Assembly (NCBI GenBank): GCA_034434835.1
Contig: DAOTXX010000152.1
Coordinates: 1 to 64,000 of the forward strand
Source of the DNA: JBGLNJ01 sp034434835
GTDB lineage: Bacteria > Chloroflexota > Anaerolineae > Fen-1058
DNA: 64,000 nt
Reading direction: 5' to 3'
Shown here piece after piece: positions 33,846-42,459 of the stretch. The position numbers were made by a program, and so were the translations under genes. Below the pieces are notes generated by a model. The model was given only the letters and a program-made list of their open reading frames with translations. It made no database searches and was not told the origin of the DNA. Numbering within the stretch: the first letter of the stretch is position 1; each line of letters begins with the position of its first letter.

Positions 33846-34753
33846 TTGACCGACTCTTCCGCCTGACCGACGAACGGCTTGATCAGATTCGTAAACTCCA
33901 TCGGGAAGATGAACTTGGTCGAAGCGCCCGCCCCCAACGCCTTGAGCGCCTCAAAGTATTGCAGCGTCATCGTCTTGGCGTCAATGTGCTCGGCCACGTC
34001 AAAGATCGTCTTGAGCGCGACGGCAAAGCCTTCCGCACGTAGCGCCTGGGCCGCGCGCTGGCCTTCGGCTTCCAGTATGGCGGCTTGTTTGGCGCCTTCC
34101 GCGCGCAAGATGGCTGCGTCCTTGTCGCCCGTCGCCACGGTCACCGTCGCCTGGCGCTTGCCTTCCGCTTCGGTCACCACGGCGCGGCGCGTGCGCTCCG
34201 CCGACATCTGGCGCGTCATCGCGTCCTGGATGTCCTTGGGCGGGATGATCTCGCGGATTTCGACCGCCGTCACCTTGACGCCCCAGCGCTCGGTCACCTC
34301 GTCGAGCTTTTGGCGCAGCATGTTGTTGATGTGCTCGCGCTCGGCCAGCACATTGTCCAACGGGATGTCGCCAATGACTGCGCGCAGCGTGGTGGTGGCG
34401 ATCCCTTGCGAGGCCATGCGGAAATTGCTCACCTGGATCACGCTTTGCGCCGGCTCGACGATCTTCCAATAGATGAGAAAGTCAATGCTGATGCTGGCGT
34501 TGTCTTTGGTGATCGAGGTCTGGTGTGGAATTTCCTGCACCGTCTCGCGCAGGTCAACCTCGATGGGCGTGTCAATGATCGGGATGATGAGCACCAGGCC
34601 CGGCCCGCGCGTGCCAATGTACTTGCCCAGCCTCAGAACGACCAGGCGCTTGAATTCCGGCACGATGCGGATCGCCGAGGCCAGGATCACGATCCCCAGG
34701 ACGACAAACAGCGCGAAAATGCAAAAGCTGGCGGAAATAGTTCCAAAGTCCAT
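33842..34753 (-). CDS. SPFH/Band 7 slipin (stomatin-like)
   Basis: A 303-residue stomatin/QmcA-type protein. One N-terminal helix (about 8-28), then the SPFH core FKRLVVLRLGKYIGTRGPGL, the slipin segment RAVIGDIPLDNVLAEREHIN, and a helical region rich in AEG repeats. Such proteins oligomerise at the membrane and pair with NfeD, whose gene lies immediately upstream (40 bp). Stop codon lies in a hairpin. Confidence 0.93.
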   Translation of the reverse strand: MDFGTISASFCIFALFVVLGIVILASAIRIVPEFKRLVVLRLGKYIGTRGPGLVLIIPIIDTPIEVDLRETVQEIPHQTSITKDNASISIDFLIYWKIVEPAQSVIQVSNFRMASQGIATTTLRAVIGDIPLDNVLAEREHINNMLRQKLDEVTERWGVKVTAVEIREIIPPKDIQDAMTRQMSAERTRRAVVTEAEGKRQATVTVATGDKDAAILRAEGAKQAAILEAEGQRAAQALRAEGFAVALKTIFDVAEHIDAKTMTLQYFEALKALGAGASTKFIFPMEFTNLIKPFVGQAEESVK

Positions 34754-34792
34754 TCTTGCCTCCTTATGTGTGTTCTTCTTGCTTACGCAAGA

Positions 34793-35410
34793 TTACTTGA
34801 GCCGCGCCACGCGCAGCCTCAGCCCTTCGATCTTGGTGACGACGACATGCTCGCCGGCGGCCAGCGGCTCATCGGACACCGCCGTCCACAGCTCGCTCTT
34901 GACCTGCACCGTGCCGACAGGCGACAGCGGCTGCTTGACGACGCCGTGCGCGCCGATCAAGCGCGTCTGCAGATTCGAGACCGCCGGGAGCTTGTGCGCG
35001 CGCACCGCTGCCGAAACAGCGATGCCGAAAAAGCCCACCGTCGCCAGCGTCGTCAAACCGATCACAATCAGACTGATGCCCGGCTGAGTCTCAGTCGGCC
35101 GGACGAGAAAGATCGAGCCGAACGCGAACGCCAGGACGCCGCCGACCGTCAGCGCGCCGTGACTGGCGATCTTGAGCTCGAGGATGAACAGGACAAACGC
35201 CAGCACGATCAGCACCACGCCGATGGCATTGACCGGCAGTTGAGCCAGGCCCATCACGCCCAACGCCACGCTGATCACCGCGATCGCTTCTGGCAAGCCC
35301 GTGCCGGGCATGATGAACGCGGTGATCGCCGACCAAATCCCGATGATGAGCAGCAGATACGCCACATTCGGATCGATCAACAGTTCCCGAAGCGTCGTTG
35401 CAATGTCCAT
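34793..35410 (-). CDS. NfeD-like membrane protein
   Basis: About 205 residues: five hydrophobic helices (about 20-130) and a C-terminal OB-fold (GAHGVVKQPLSPVGTVQVKSELW). It is the short NfeD type without the protease domain. NfeD partners slipins and flotillins at membrane microdomains. It lies between the flotillin and slipin genes, an established neighbourhood. ATG 35410 is preferred over an upstream start. Confidence 0.92.
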   Translation of the reverse strand: MDIATTLRELLIDPNVAYLLLIIGIWSAITAFIMPGTGLPEAIAVISVALGVMGLAQLPVNAIGVVLIVLAFVLFILELKIASHGALTVGGVLAFAFGSIFLVRPTETQPGISLIVIGLTTLATVGFFGIAVSAAVRAHKLPAVSNLQTRLIGAHGVVKQPLSPVGTVQVKSELWTAVSDEPLAAGEHVVVTKIEGLRLRVARLK

Positions 35411-35479
35411 ACCACACCTTCTTTCCCCCACCCCCGGCCCTCCTCCGCTTCGCAGGGGGAGAGCATGCGGGGGAGGGGG

Positions 35480-36997
35480 TCACTTGTCCACATCCACCAC
35501 CTGCTCCGCAGCCGGCTGAGCCTGCGTCACGCCGCTCATGCCTGGCACGCGCTTGACCAGCTCGTCAAACTTTAAGCCGGTGAGCGCTTCCAGCACTGGC
35601 GGCACCTGGGCAATGATCTGCGTCATGTCGCCCGTGAGCTTGGTCAGCCCGGTGCCATCGCCACCGCCCGTGTTGACCAACACAATGCGCTCCACTTTGG
35701 ACAGCGGCGCAGTGAGGGCAGCAACGATCTCGGGCAGCTTGTCAATAAACATCTGCGCGATGGCCGCCTCGTTGTATTGCTTCCACGCTTCCGCGCGCGC
35801 CCGCATACCTTCTGCTTCGGCCATCGCCTGCGCTTTGATGACCTCCGCCTGGGCCAGACCTTGCGCTTTGAGGACTTCGGCCTGCGCCAGACCTTTGGCG
35901 CGCGCGGCATCCGCTTCGCCCACGCCGACCTCGCGGACGGCTTCGGCCTGACCCTGCGCCACCGTCTTGAGCTTGACACTTTCGCCATCGGCCAGCACGG
36001 CCTGTCGGTTGCGTTCGGCTTCCGCCGGGCGGGTGACGGTGGCAACAAGCTCCTTTTCCTTGCGCAGCGCCTCTTGCTCCGCCACCAAGATCTCGCGCTG
36101 CTTGCGGACGACTTCGACCTGCACCTCTTCCGCCGTCACGGACTGCTGCGTCTTGAACCTTTGCAGATCATAAGACAGGTCGGACTCGGCTTTCTTTTGC
36201 TGGACGGAGGCATTGTATTCCGCCAACTTCATCTTATAGTCGCGGTCAGCTTCGGCCACGACCGTATCGGCGGCCAGCTTGGCGATCTGCCCCTGGCGAT
36301 TGGCCTCGGCGCTCTTGATCGTCGCATCACGGTTCGCCTCAGCCTCGCCGATCGTCGCGTTCTTGCGCACCTGCGCGATCTGTGGCTTGCCCAGCGCCTC
36401 CAGGTAGCCGTGCTGATCGGTAATGTTGCGGATGGTAAAGCTGACGACCGTCAGGCCCATGTTCGCCAGATCGTGCGCCGAGACCTCTTGCACGCGCTGC
36501 GCAAACGCCTCGTGCTCCGCCATCACTTCTTCGACTGTCATGGTGCCCAGGATCGCGCGCAGGTGACCGGACACGGTCTGGTAGGCGATAGATTTGATCT
36601 CTTCGAGCGTCTTGGTGAGGAACTGTTCGGCGGCTGTGGCGATGGACACGTCGTCAGACTTGACCTTGATCTGCGCCACGCCTTCGACCATGATCGGCAC
36701 GCCGAGCCGGGTGTAGAACTCGGGCGTCACAATGTCGAGCGTGATGTTTTCCAGCGACATCCGGTTGACTTTTTCAAAGATCGGCACGACGATCGTCCCG
36801 CCGCCCGCGACGATCTTGAAGCCGCGCGAGGAGCGTTTGCCCGTCGCGTCCACGAAGCTGTGCCGGCGGCCGGAGACGATCAACACTTCGTTGGGGCCGG
36901 CTTTTTGGTACAGGCTGCCCAGGACAGCCAACATCAGAAAGAAAAAGATCACCAGCCCCAAGATACCGAGAATGATCGCAGGGAAATTAAAAGACAT
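35480..36997 (-). CDS. Flotillin family protein
   Basis: A 505-residue flotillin: N-terminal membrane segment (about 6-29), SPFH domain (about 35-200) and a long coiled coil with the flotillin Ala-Glu repeats (AEREAxxAE; KAQGLAQAEVIKAQ). Ends with a Pro-less C-terminal domain. It organises membrane microdomains. AAGGAGG precedes the ATG. It is preceded by the His-rich NfeD-like gene and followed by NfeD and slipin genes. Confidence 0.95.
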   Translation of the reverse strand: MSFNFPAIILGILGLVIFFFLMLAVLGSLYQKAGPNEVLIVSGRRHSFVDATGKRSSRGFKIVAGGGTIVVPIFEKVNRMSLENITLDIVTPEFYTRLGVPIMVEGVAQIKVKSDDVSIATAAEQFLTKTLEEIKSIAYQTVSGHLRAILGTMTVEEVMAEHEAFAQRVQEVSAHDLANMGLTVVSFTIRNITDQHGYLEALGKPQIAQVRKNATIGEAEANRDATIKSAEANRQGQIAKLAADTVVAEADRDYKMKLAEYNASVQQKKAESDLSYDLQRFKTQQSVTAEEVQVEVVRKQREILVAEQEALRKEKELVATVTRPAEAERNRQAVLADGESVKLKTVAQGQAEAVREVGVGEADAARAKGLAQAEVLKAQGLAQAEVIKAQAMAEAEGMRARAEAWKQYNEAAIAQMFIDKLPEIVAALTAPLSKVERIVLVNTGGGDGTGLTKLTGDMTQIIAQVPPVLEALTGLKFDELVKRVPGMSGVTQAQPAAEQVVDVDK

Positions 36998-37041
36998 TTT
37001 GCCTCCTTGTTAGTTTTTGGGTCGAATAGTCCAATTGTGGT

Positions 37042-37193
37042 GTATCCTAACATCTTGAACACTGGTGTCATTGCGAGGAGCCGCGCAGCGGCGACGAAGC
37101 AATCCCCTGGTATTGAGATTGCTTCGCGCCCTTCGGGCGCTCGCAATGACATAAAGAGCGGGATTCTGCAAACTGTTCAAGATGTTAGGGTAC
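37042..37193. mobile_element. Palindromic element: CATTGCGAG core inside GTAYCCTAACATCTTGAACA ends
   Basis: GTATCCTAACATCTTGAACA (37042-37061) and its complement ending at 37193 match at 19 of 20. The core runs from GTCATTGCGAGGAG to CTCGCAATGAC with GAAGCAATC and GATTGCTTCGC inside. No target duplication visible. It lies between flotillin and the His-rich gene. Confidence 0.75.
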
Positions 37194-37233
37194 AGGACAC
37201 CAATCGTCGAATAGTCGTCTGCCGACTGCTCGA

Positions 37234-38073
37234 CTATGGACTATTGGACTCGCTTTGCCCTTGCCAGACTTGAGCGACCCCGCCTTCCACGCGCAAGATA
37301 AAGACTGGTGCGCCCTTTGCAAACGATTGGCCCTCCGCGCCGATCGCAGGCATCGAATAGCGGCGGCCGACATCGGTGTAGGTGATCGCGCCAACGCGAC
37401 CTGGCGCAATCGCCACACTCACTTCGGCCGGGGTGCCTGCCAGCTCGGCCACACGGGATTCGGAGCTGGATTGGGCCAACACAAAGTACCTGACGAACAA
37501 CCGAAAGCCAGCATAGGCCAGCCCGGTCGCTGTGGCAAACGAGACCGGCACATTGACCACGGCGGGCAGGCCCAGCCCCATGCTCGTCACGACGCCGGCC
37601 GCGCCAAAGCCAGTCAGGAACGTGGACACGGTGATCGGCGAAAGGATCGAAACAGGCTCAAACTCGTCAGCGTGCGTGTGCGCATGGCCGTCGCCCGGCC
37701 CGTGACCGGCCGCGTGCCCGGTGTCTCCCACGTGACCCGCGTGGCTCACGTCGCCCACGTGTGCGGCATGGCCGACATCGCCGACATGTCCCACGTGTCC
37801 CACATCGCCCACATGACCTATGTCGCCAACATGTCCCACATCGCCAATATGACCCAGAGCACCCACATGGCCTATATCGGTCACATGACCCATGTCGCCT
37901 ACGTGACCGATGTCGCCCACGTGGCCTATATCGCCCAGGTCAAGATGGCCCGCACCCCCATCGCCGCCGAGATGCACCTGCGGCAGGTGAAGGTGGCCTA
38001 ACAGAAACGCTACGAGCGCGTAAAACACGCCGATGCCCAAGCAGGTGAGGTAGACGATGTCTACGGTTTGCAT
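37234..38073 (-). CDS. NfeD-like membrane protein with His-Gly-Asp repeats
   Basis: About 279 residues. N-terminal helix (about 3-24), then a 110-residue stretch of GHVGDIGHVGDM-type units (about 20 His spaced by 3 or 6), two to three helices (about 150-200) and a C-terminal OB-like domain (AGTPAEVSVAIAPGRVGAITYT) as in NfeD/YqiJ relatives. The His repeats are likely to bind metal ions, but this is inference. Strong GGAGGTGTGAC site before ATG 38073. Upstream neighbour of flotillin. Confidence 0.85.
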   Translation of the reverse strand: MQTVDIVYLTCLGIGVFYALVAFLLGHLHLPQVHLGGDGGAGHLDLGDIGHVGDIGHVGDMGHVTDIGHVGALGHIGDVGHVGDIGHVGDVGHVGHVGDVGHAAHVGDVSHAGHVGDTGHAAGHGPGDGHAHTHADEFEPVSILSPITVSTFLTGFGAAGVVTSMGLGLPAVVNVPVSFATATGLAYAGFRLFVRYFVLAQSSSESRVAELAGTPAEVSVAIAPGRVGAITYTDVGRRYSMPAIGAEGQSFAKGAPVFILRVEGGVAQVWQGQSESNSP

Positions 38074-38082
38074 GTCACACCT

Positions 38083-38144
38083 CCAATACCTAATACCCAA
38101 TCCCCACTCCCCAATGTCGTCAGGTATTGGATATTAGGTATTGG
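38083..38144. repeat. CCAATACCTAATACCCAAT word hairpin
   Basis: CCAATACCTAATACCCAAT (38083-38101) pairs with ATTGGATATTAGGTATTGG (38126-38144) at 18 of 19 positions. The words recur near 27226 and 27305. Confidence 0.8.
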
Positions 38145-38147
38145 GTA

Positions 38148-38960
38148 TCACGCCCTTGCGCGATATACCTCGTCCATTGAGGACACGACGTCGTGCAGTT
38201 GCTTGACCTGCTCCGAGATGTCCTCGCGCAATCGCTGCGCGCGTCCGCTGTCAATGTCTTTGACGCCGACGATCAACAGTTGCGAATAGATCGTCCCCAT
38301 GGCCGTGAGCGTGCTATCCATCTGAAGCTCGGCCCGCTGCATCATATTTTCGAGCTGCTGCAAATTCGCCAGTTGCGCCTTCTTGGACTCAATGGTGTGC
38401 ATCATCTGCTTGCGCACTGCCGGATCGTCTTCGATCTTGAGCTTGGCCGCCAGGTTTTGGATCGCCTGCGGCACCGAGCGCATATCCTGATGGATCACCT
38501 CATCGGTTTCAAACGAGTCAAGTCGCTGCGCCAACTGATACAGGTTGTTGAGCCATTCGTCAATTTGAGTCGCCGTGTCGCGCAAGTGATCGCGCAGCAC
38601 GCCCTCCCGCGTCCGCGCAACCGTTTCGGCGATGCGCTGGCGATATTCCAGCGCCTTTTCGATCCGGTCGCGCACCGCTTCGCCCCGCAGTTGCTGCGGA
38701 TTGAACTCGTGGCGCAGCAACTCGGCGACTGCCTTGGCGTTGGCCGCCGGGTCGGTCAGGATGCTGACGAACAGCGCCAGCCACAGCACAATCCCGCCTG
38801 CCAGGTAAAACCACCGCCATCCCTCGTTAATGGGCGAAAAGGCCGTGAACAAAATCGTCAATGCGATGACCACCCCGCTCTTCCAATCAAAAATCGCGTT
38901 CTCGATGATCGCGCGCGTCGCGCGCTTGCGCAAAATCTCTTGAGGGCGCTCGTAGGTCAT
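38148..38960 (-). CDS. Two-helix membrane protein with coiled coil
   Basis: A 270-residue protein. Two hydrophobic helices (about 28-43 and 51-68) are followed by a helical, charged region with heptad character (about 90-265). No family recognised. It begins 12 bp after the TPR gene ends, so the two are cotranscribed. Resembles membrane-anchored coiled-coil partners of PspA or vWA proteins in outline only. Confidence 0.75.
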   Translation of the reverse strand: MTYERPQEILRKRATRAIIENAIFDWKSGVVIALTILFTAFSPINEGWRWFYLAGGIVLWLALFVSILTDPAANAKAVAELLRHEFNPQQLRGEAVRDRIEKALEYRQRIAETVARTREGVLRDHLRDTATQIDEWLNNLYQLAQRLDSFETDEVIHQDMRSVPQAIQNLAAKLKIEDDPAVRKQMMHTIESKKAQLANLQQLENMMQRAELQMDSTLTAMGTIYSQLLIVGVKDIDSGRAQRLREDISEQVKQLHDVVSSMDEVYRARA

Positions 38961-38972
38961 GGGATGCTCCGT

Positions 38973-40298
38973 TCAGGCTGTGATGGCGGATGCTTTCTTG
39001 GCAGCAATCAATTCGAATAACTCTCGCACTTTCGGATTGTCCGGCTCAAGCCTTTGCGCTTCGCGCAGCGCCGACTCGGCTCGATCGTAACGCTTGAGGC
39101 CTACATAGGCTGATGCCAAGGCCAGGTGATACGTCAGGATGGTGGGCGCGCCCGCCGTGGCGCGGCGAAAGTGAACCGCCGCCAGCGCCCACATCTTTTT
39201 CCGTGCGTACGCGCGCCCGCGCTGGTAAAACGCAGAATGGGTGTGGATGCCTTTGTCCGGCGCGCACCAGTATCGCTCGTGATCCACCATAAAGTCTTCC
39301 TCGATGCGCAGCAAAAGGAAAACTGGCGCCGCGGAAAGAACCAAAAGGACAACCGCTTCCCAACCAGGGCGCACCGCCAGCAGCGCCAGAGGCACCACCG
39401 CGGCCAGAACCGCCAATCCCACCATAAACCAGTAAATGGGCCGCCAGCGCAAATAGATCAGCACGGCTTGAACGAGTTGGATCGTCATCCCGATCACAAA
39501 CGCCCAAAAGGCGGCCGGGGGCAGCTTGCTAAGGATAATGGACGTGACATCAGACGGAAGTGTGTTGAGTCCCAGATACACGCCCAAGAACTGCTCCGCC
39601 GTCTGGATTCGCCCTTCCATCACCAGTCGCCCGAACTGCAGCGTCAGGAACACAACAAACAAGTAATTCCCGGTCGTGATGTTCGTGATCATGTTGCCCA
39701 TCAAGATCCAGAACCAGTACGAGCCTTCCGGCCGCCGCCGCTTGTGGGTCCAAAGTGCGCCTTTGCAGGCCTTGCACCGTTTGTCCTTGGGCTGAGTCGG
39801 CGCCGCGCAGTACGGGCACAGGGTCTCGTCGCTTAGCTCGTCAATCGCTTCCAGCACGGCCGGTGATTGTGGCGTTCCCCATTCGTCACCGAGCTGGGTG
39901 ACCGATTCGACGGGCGGCTCGGGCTGGAGTGGCTCAGGCTCCGGCTCCTTCGGCGGGCCATACAACATGGCCGCCGCCGGAGTCAGCGGAGTCGCCGTGC
40001 GGCGCGACTGGCTTTCCGAGATCAGCGGCGGGACGTAGACCGATTGCTCCCTCTGCTCTCGAATCCAATCCAGGCCCCGGCGCGCCGCCTGATTGTCCGG
40101 GTCAAGCGTCAGGACATTTTCCAGGCAGAGTTGCCTATCGTCCAAACTGTCCATCACACCCGAAAGCCACAGCCAGGCTGCGACGTTCCGCTCATCTCGA
40201 TCGAGCGCCCGCATCAGCAAAAGGCGCGCGGTTTCCTTCTGGCCGGACCTGGCCGCGGCGATGCCCTGTTGAAGCAGTTCTGCCGAATCGCTCGTCAC
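38973..40298 (-). CDS. TPR - zinc ribbon - polytopic membrane protein (paralogue 2)
   Basis: A 441-residue protein with the same layout as the one at 16596-17804: N-terminal TPR-like pair (RNVAAWLWLSGVMDSLDD), zinc ribbon LCPYCAAPTQPKDKRCKACKG (split by spacing CxxC-x-CxxC), five helices and C-terminal TPR units (YARKKMWALAAVHFRRA). Function unknown. Between the vWA-SBP gene (30 bp) and the coiled-coil gene (12 bp), so a member of that operon. Confidence 0.78.
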   Translation of the reverse strand: MTSDSAELLQQGIAAARSGQKETARLLLMRALDRDERNVAAWLWLSGVMDSLDDRQLCLENVLTLDPDNQAARRGLDWIREQREQSVYVPPLISESQSRRTATPLTPAAAMLYGPPKEPEPEPLQPEPPVESVTQLGDEWGTPQSPAVLEAIDELSDETLCPYCAAPTQPKDKRCKACKGALWTHKRRRPEGSYWFWILMGNMITNITTGNYLFVVFLTLQFGRLVMEGRIQTAEQFLGVYLGLNTLPSDVTSIILSKLPPAAFWAFVIGMTIQLVQAVLIYLRWRPIYWFMVGLAVLAAVVPLALLAVRPGWEAVVLLVLSAAPVFLLLRIEEDFMVDHERYWCAPDKGIHTHSAFYQRGRAYARKKMWALAAVHFRRATAGAPTILTYHLALASAYVGLKRYDRAESALREAQRLEPDNPKVRELFELIAAKKASAITA

Positions 40299-40327
40299 AG
40301 TCTCCCTCGCGCGTCAGGTCTCGCGCA

Positions 40328-42043
40328 TCAAAAGTATGTCGAAAGAATCTTGTAAAGCTGCTTGATCGTCTCGACCGTGCCCTCACGCGCCTGGCCGCCG
40401 GTCGCTTCGGAAATCGCCCGGAGCGTCATCCAGTCCGCATCTTTGCCATAGCCGATGCTGAACACGACGACCGGCACACCGGACTGGTTCGTGTCACGCA
40501 GGTACTTGGTCAGGCGGTCGAGCCGAATGCTCGAATTGTTCTCCAACCCGTCCGTCATCACGACGATGGCGTTGATGCGGCCCTTGTCATTCAGCTTTTG
40601 CAATTCATCGTAGGCTGCCTTGACCCCGTCGAGCAGCGCCGTATTGCCGCCGGCCTTGATCGAATCAATCGTCGAGTTGAGCACGGCGCGGTTCGTCCGT
40701 AGCTCCTTGGCCGGGATCGTCTGATAGACGCTGCTGGAAAACAGCACCATCCCCACGCGCTCCTGATCGCTCTGGAACTGCTCGACGAAAATCTTGAGCG
40801 CCTGCTTGACGTTGGCGATCTTGTCGCCTTGCATGCTGCCGGACGTGTCCACGACAAGCATCACGTTCGCGCGCCGCTTGGCCTGCCACCACGCCTGCTG
40901 GATCGTCTGCAAGACCGCCGGCGCGGGAACCTGCAGCGAGGTCTTGGGCTGCGAAGGATCCACTCCGTTGTTGGGGTTGATGGGTGAGCCGGGCGAATTG
41001 ATCGGGACATTTAGGTCGGCAGGACGATAGCCCAACGCCAGCACCTTCTTTTGCGCTTCCGACGAGCGGACAAAATCGGAAAAGCGCGCAAAGGTCAATC
41101 GCTGCGCATCGGCCAGGCCTGGCTGCTCGAGCAACGCGAGCGGATGGTCCTGCCACAGCGCGCCTTCCGCCGGATAGATGGCAACCAAGTCAGCGCCCTT
41201 GCTGCGCGCCCAGAGGACGATCTGCTCGGAGCAGACAAACGCATCGAGGTAACTGCGCCCCTGTTGGACAACGCGCTGCGCGATAGGCCATTCGCCTTCG
41301 CCATAGTAACGCACCGTCTTTTCGATCGCGTTCACGTAATCGAGCGTGCGCTGCGCCTGCACATCTTCGACCGTCAGGCCGCGAGTCTTGCCAGAACCCG
41401 CGTAAAATTCGGCCAGCGTCGCCAACAGCCCCGAAGCCGACGCCGTCGAAGGGTGACTCCATTTAAAGTTTGGATCGGCCTGCGCCTTGGCGAGCAGATC
41501 GCTCCACCCCAATTCTTTGCCGGGATAACCCATAGACTGCGCCACGTTGCGCCACATCGCGATCACGACCGGCGAGACGGCATAGCGCGTCGTCTGGCCC
41601 ACGAGCGTCCCTTCGCCACCGTGCGCGTCGGCCCAGGCCCGGTCCACCTGGCCGAGCCAAATGGACGAGTCGGGCGACATGGCCTGAAAGCTCCCGGCGA
41701 TGGCGCCTGCGATCATGGCGTCCGGCTCCAGCTCGACCGTTTTGACGATCAGCCGGGTGCCTTCGGGTGATTTGAGGCCCTGCGCATTAAAGCTATCCAC
41801 GAGCGACTTGAACAGTTCGGCTTTCTCCGGCGAATAGGCGATCGTCAGCTCGGCGGACTGGGGCGGCGCGACCTGTTGGCTGGTGGGCTGGGTCGCTGAA
41901 GGAAGCAAAGCGGCCAGGATGACCCAGGTACCGCAGCACAGCCCCAGCAACACCAGCGCACCTGCTGCCAGCCACGCGACCGTTTGCGTCGTCGCCGGAG
42001 ATTTTTTGCGAGTGGATTTTCTTGAATAGGTCATTCCCATCAT
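40328..42043 (-). CDS. Membrane protein with solute-binding-like and vWA domains
   Basis: A 571-residue protein. One N-terminal helix (about 22-47). Residues 65-345 resemble bacterial extracellular solute-binding proteins (ELTIAYSPEKAELFKSLVDS, ALLATLAEFYAG). Residues 395-560 are a von Willebrand A domain with the MIDAS motif LVVDTSGSMQGDK and later VVVMTDGLENNS. It is likely extracytoplasmic. The pairing of SBP with vWA next to PspA and TPR genes suggests envelope sensing. Confidence 0.88.
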   Translation of the reverse strand: MMGMTYSRKSTRKKSPATTQTVAWLAAGALVLLGLCCGTWVILAALLPSATQPTSQQVAPPQSAELTIAYSPEKAELFKSLVDSFNAQGLKSPEGTRLIVKTVELEPDAMIAGAIAGSFQAMSPDSSIWLGQVDRAWADAHGGEGTLVGQTTRYAVSPVVIAMWRNVAQSMGYPGKELGWSDLLAKAQADPNFKWSHPSTASASGLLATLAEFYAGSGKTRGLTVEDVQAQRTLDYVNAIEKTVRYYGEGEWPIAQRVVQQGRSYLDAFVCSEQIVLWARSKGADLVAIYPAEGALWQDHPLALLEQPGLADAQRLTFARFSDFVRSSEAQKKVLALGYRPADLNVPINSPGSPINPNNGVDPSQPKTSLQVPAPAVLQTIQQAWWQAKRRANVMLVVDTSGSMQGDKIANVKQALKIFVEQFQSDQERVGMVLFSSSVYQTIPAKELRTNRAVLNSTIDSIKAGGNTALLDGVKAAYDELQKLNDKGRINAIVVMTDGLENNSSIRLDRLTKYLRDTNQSGVPVVVFSIGYGKDADWMTLRAISEATGGQAREGTVETIKQLYKILSTYF

Positions 42044-42044
42044 C

Positions 42045-42182
42045 CTATGGCAGTGGACGTTGGCGCACGTAGCTGCGTTCCACGACCGTAAACTTGCCTT
42101 CCGATGGTATCTTGCTCACGGTCAGCAACTCAATCTTGAATGACGGCAGTGATGTCGTGACCTGTGCTCTGTAAGCGCCGTT
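42045..42182 (-). pseudogene. Possible coding remnant before the vWA-SBP gene
   Basis: A 45-codon open frame without ATG that reads like protein (SFKIELLTVSKIPSEGKF, then VVERSYVRQ) and ends at TAG 42047-42045, just one base before the vWA-SBP ATG. It is preceded by palindromes (42196-42241). It may be a truncated gene or a peptide using a TTG start. Confidence 0.25.
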
Positions 42183-42195
42183 TCATTCGTACAGG

Positions 42196-42241
42196 CGGCA
42201 TCCCTATGCCGCTTACCGACGCATGGGGATGCGTCGGTTAC
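42196..42241. repeat. Two adjacent palindromes
   Basis: GCGGCATCCCTATGCCGC and CCGACGCATGGGGATGCGTCGG sit side by side in the gap between two genes. No T-run. Confidence 0.6.
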
Positions 42242-42269
42242 GGACTTGTTCTCAGTGTGACAAATCGAG

Positions 42270-42425
42270 TCACTGAGCCTTGCCTTCCGCCAATGCCTTT
42301 TGATAGGCCTTCCAGCCCGGACACCAGGTGGTGTGCCAGCGCCAGAGCCTGGCAAGGAGCGAGTTCGGTTTTTGCTCGGCGCGCTTTCGGATCGGGCAGC
42401 TTTCACAGGCGAATTTCTTGTCCAT
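42270..42425 (-). CDS. 51-residue Cys-rich small protein
   Basis: ATG 42425 with AGGAG 10 bp upstream opens a 51-codon frame missed by length filters. It has CESCP near the N-terminus, then NSLLARLWRWHTTWCPGWKA: a CxxC pair, Trp-His cluster and a third Cys. I recall small proteins of this CxxCPxR...GRxWRWHTxWCPGWK type in other bacteria and archaea, function unknown; metal or Fe-S binding is plausible. In the same direction as, and between, the two SBP-like genes. Confidence 0.75.
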   Translation of the reverse strand: MDKKFACESCPIRKRAEQKPNSLLARLWRWHTTWCPGWKAYQKALAEGKAQ

Positions 42426-42459
42426 TGTGCTTTGCTCCTATCAACATGTCATCACCTCC

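Noticed and set aside
37670..37960. DNA tandem repeat in the His-rich gene considered as CRISPR or satellite
   Set aside because: The repeat keeps frame as GHVGD units within a gene with good start site and conserved C-terminal domain.
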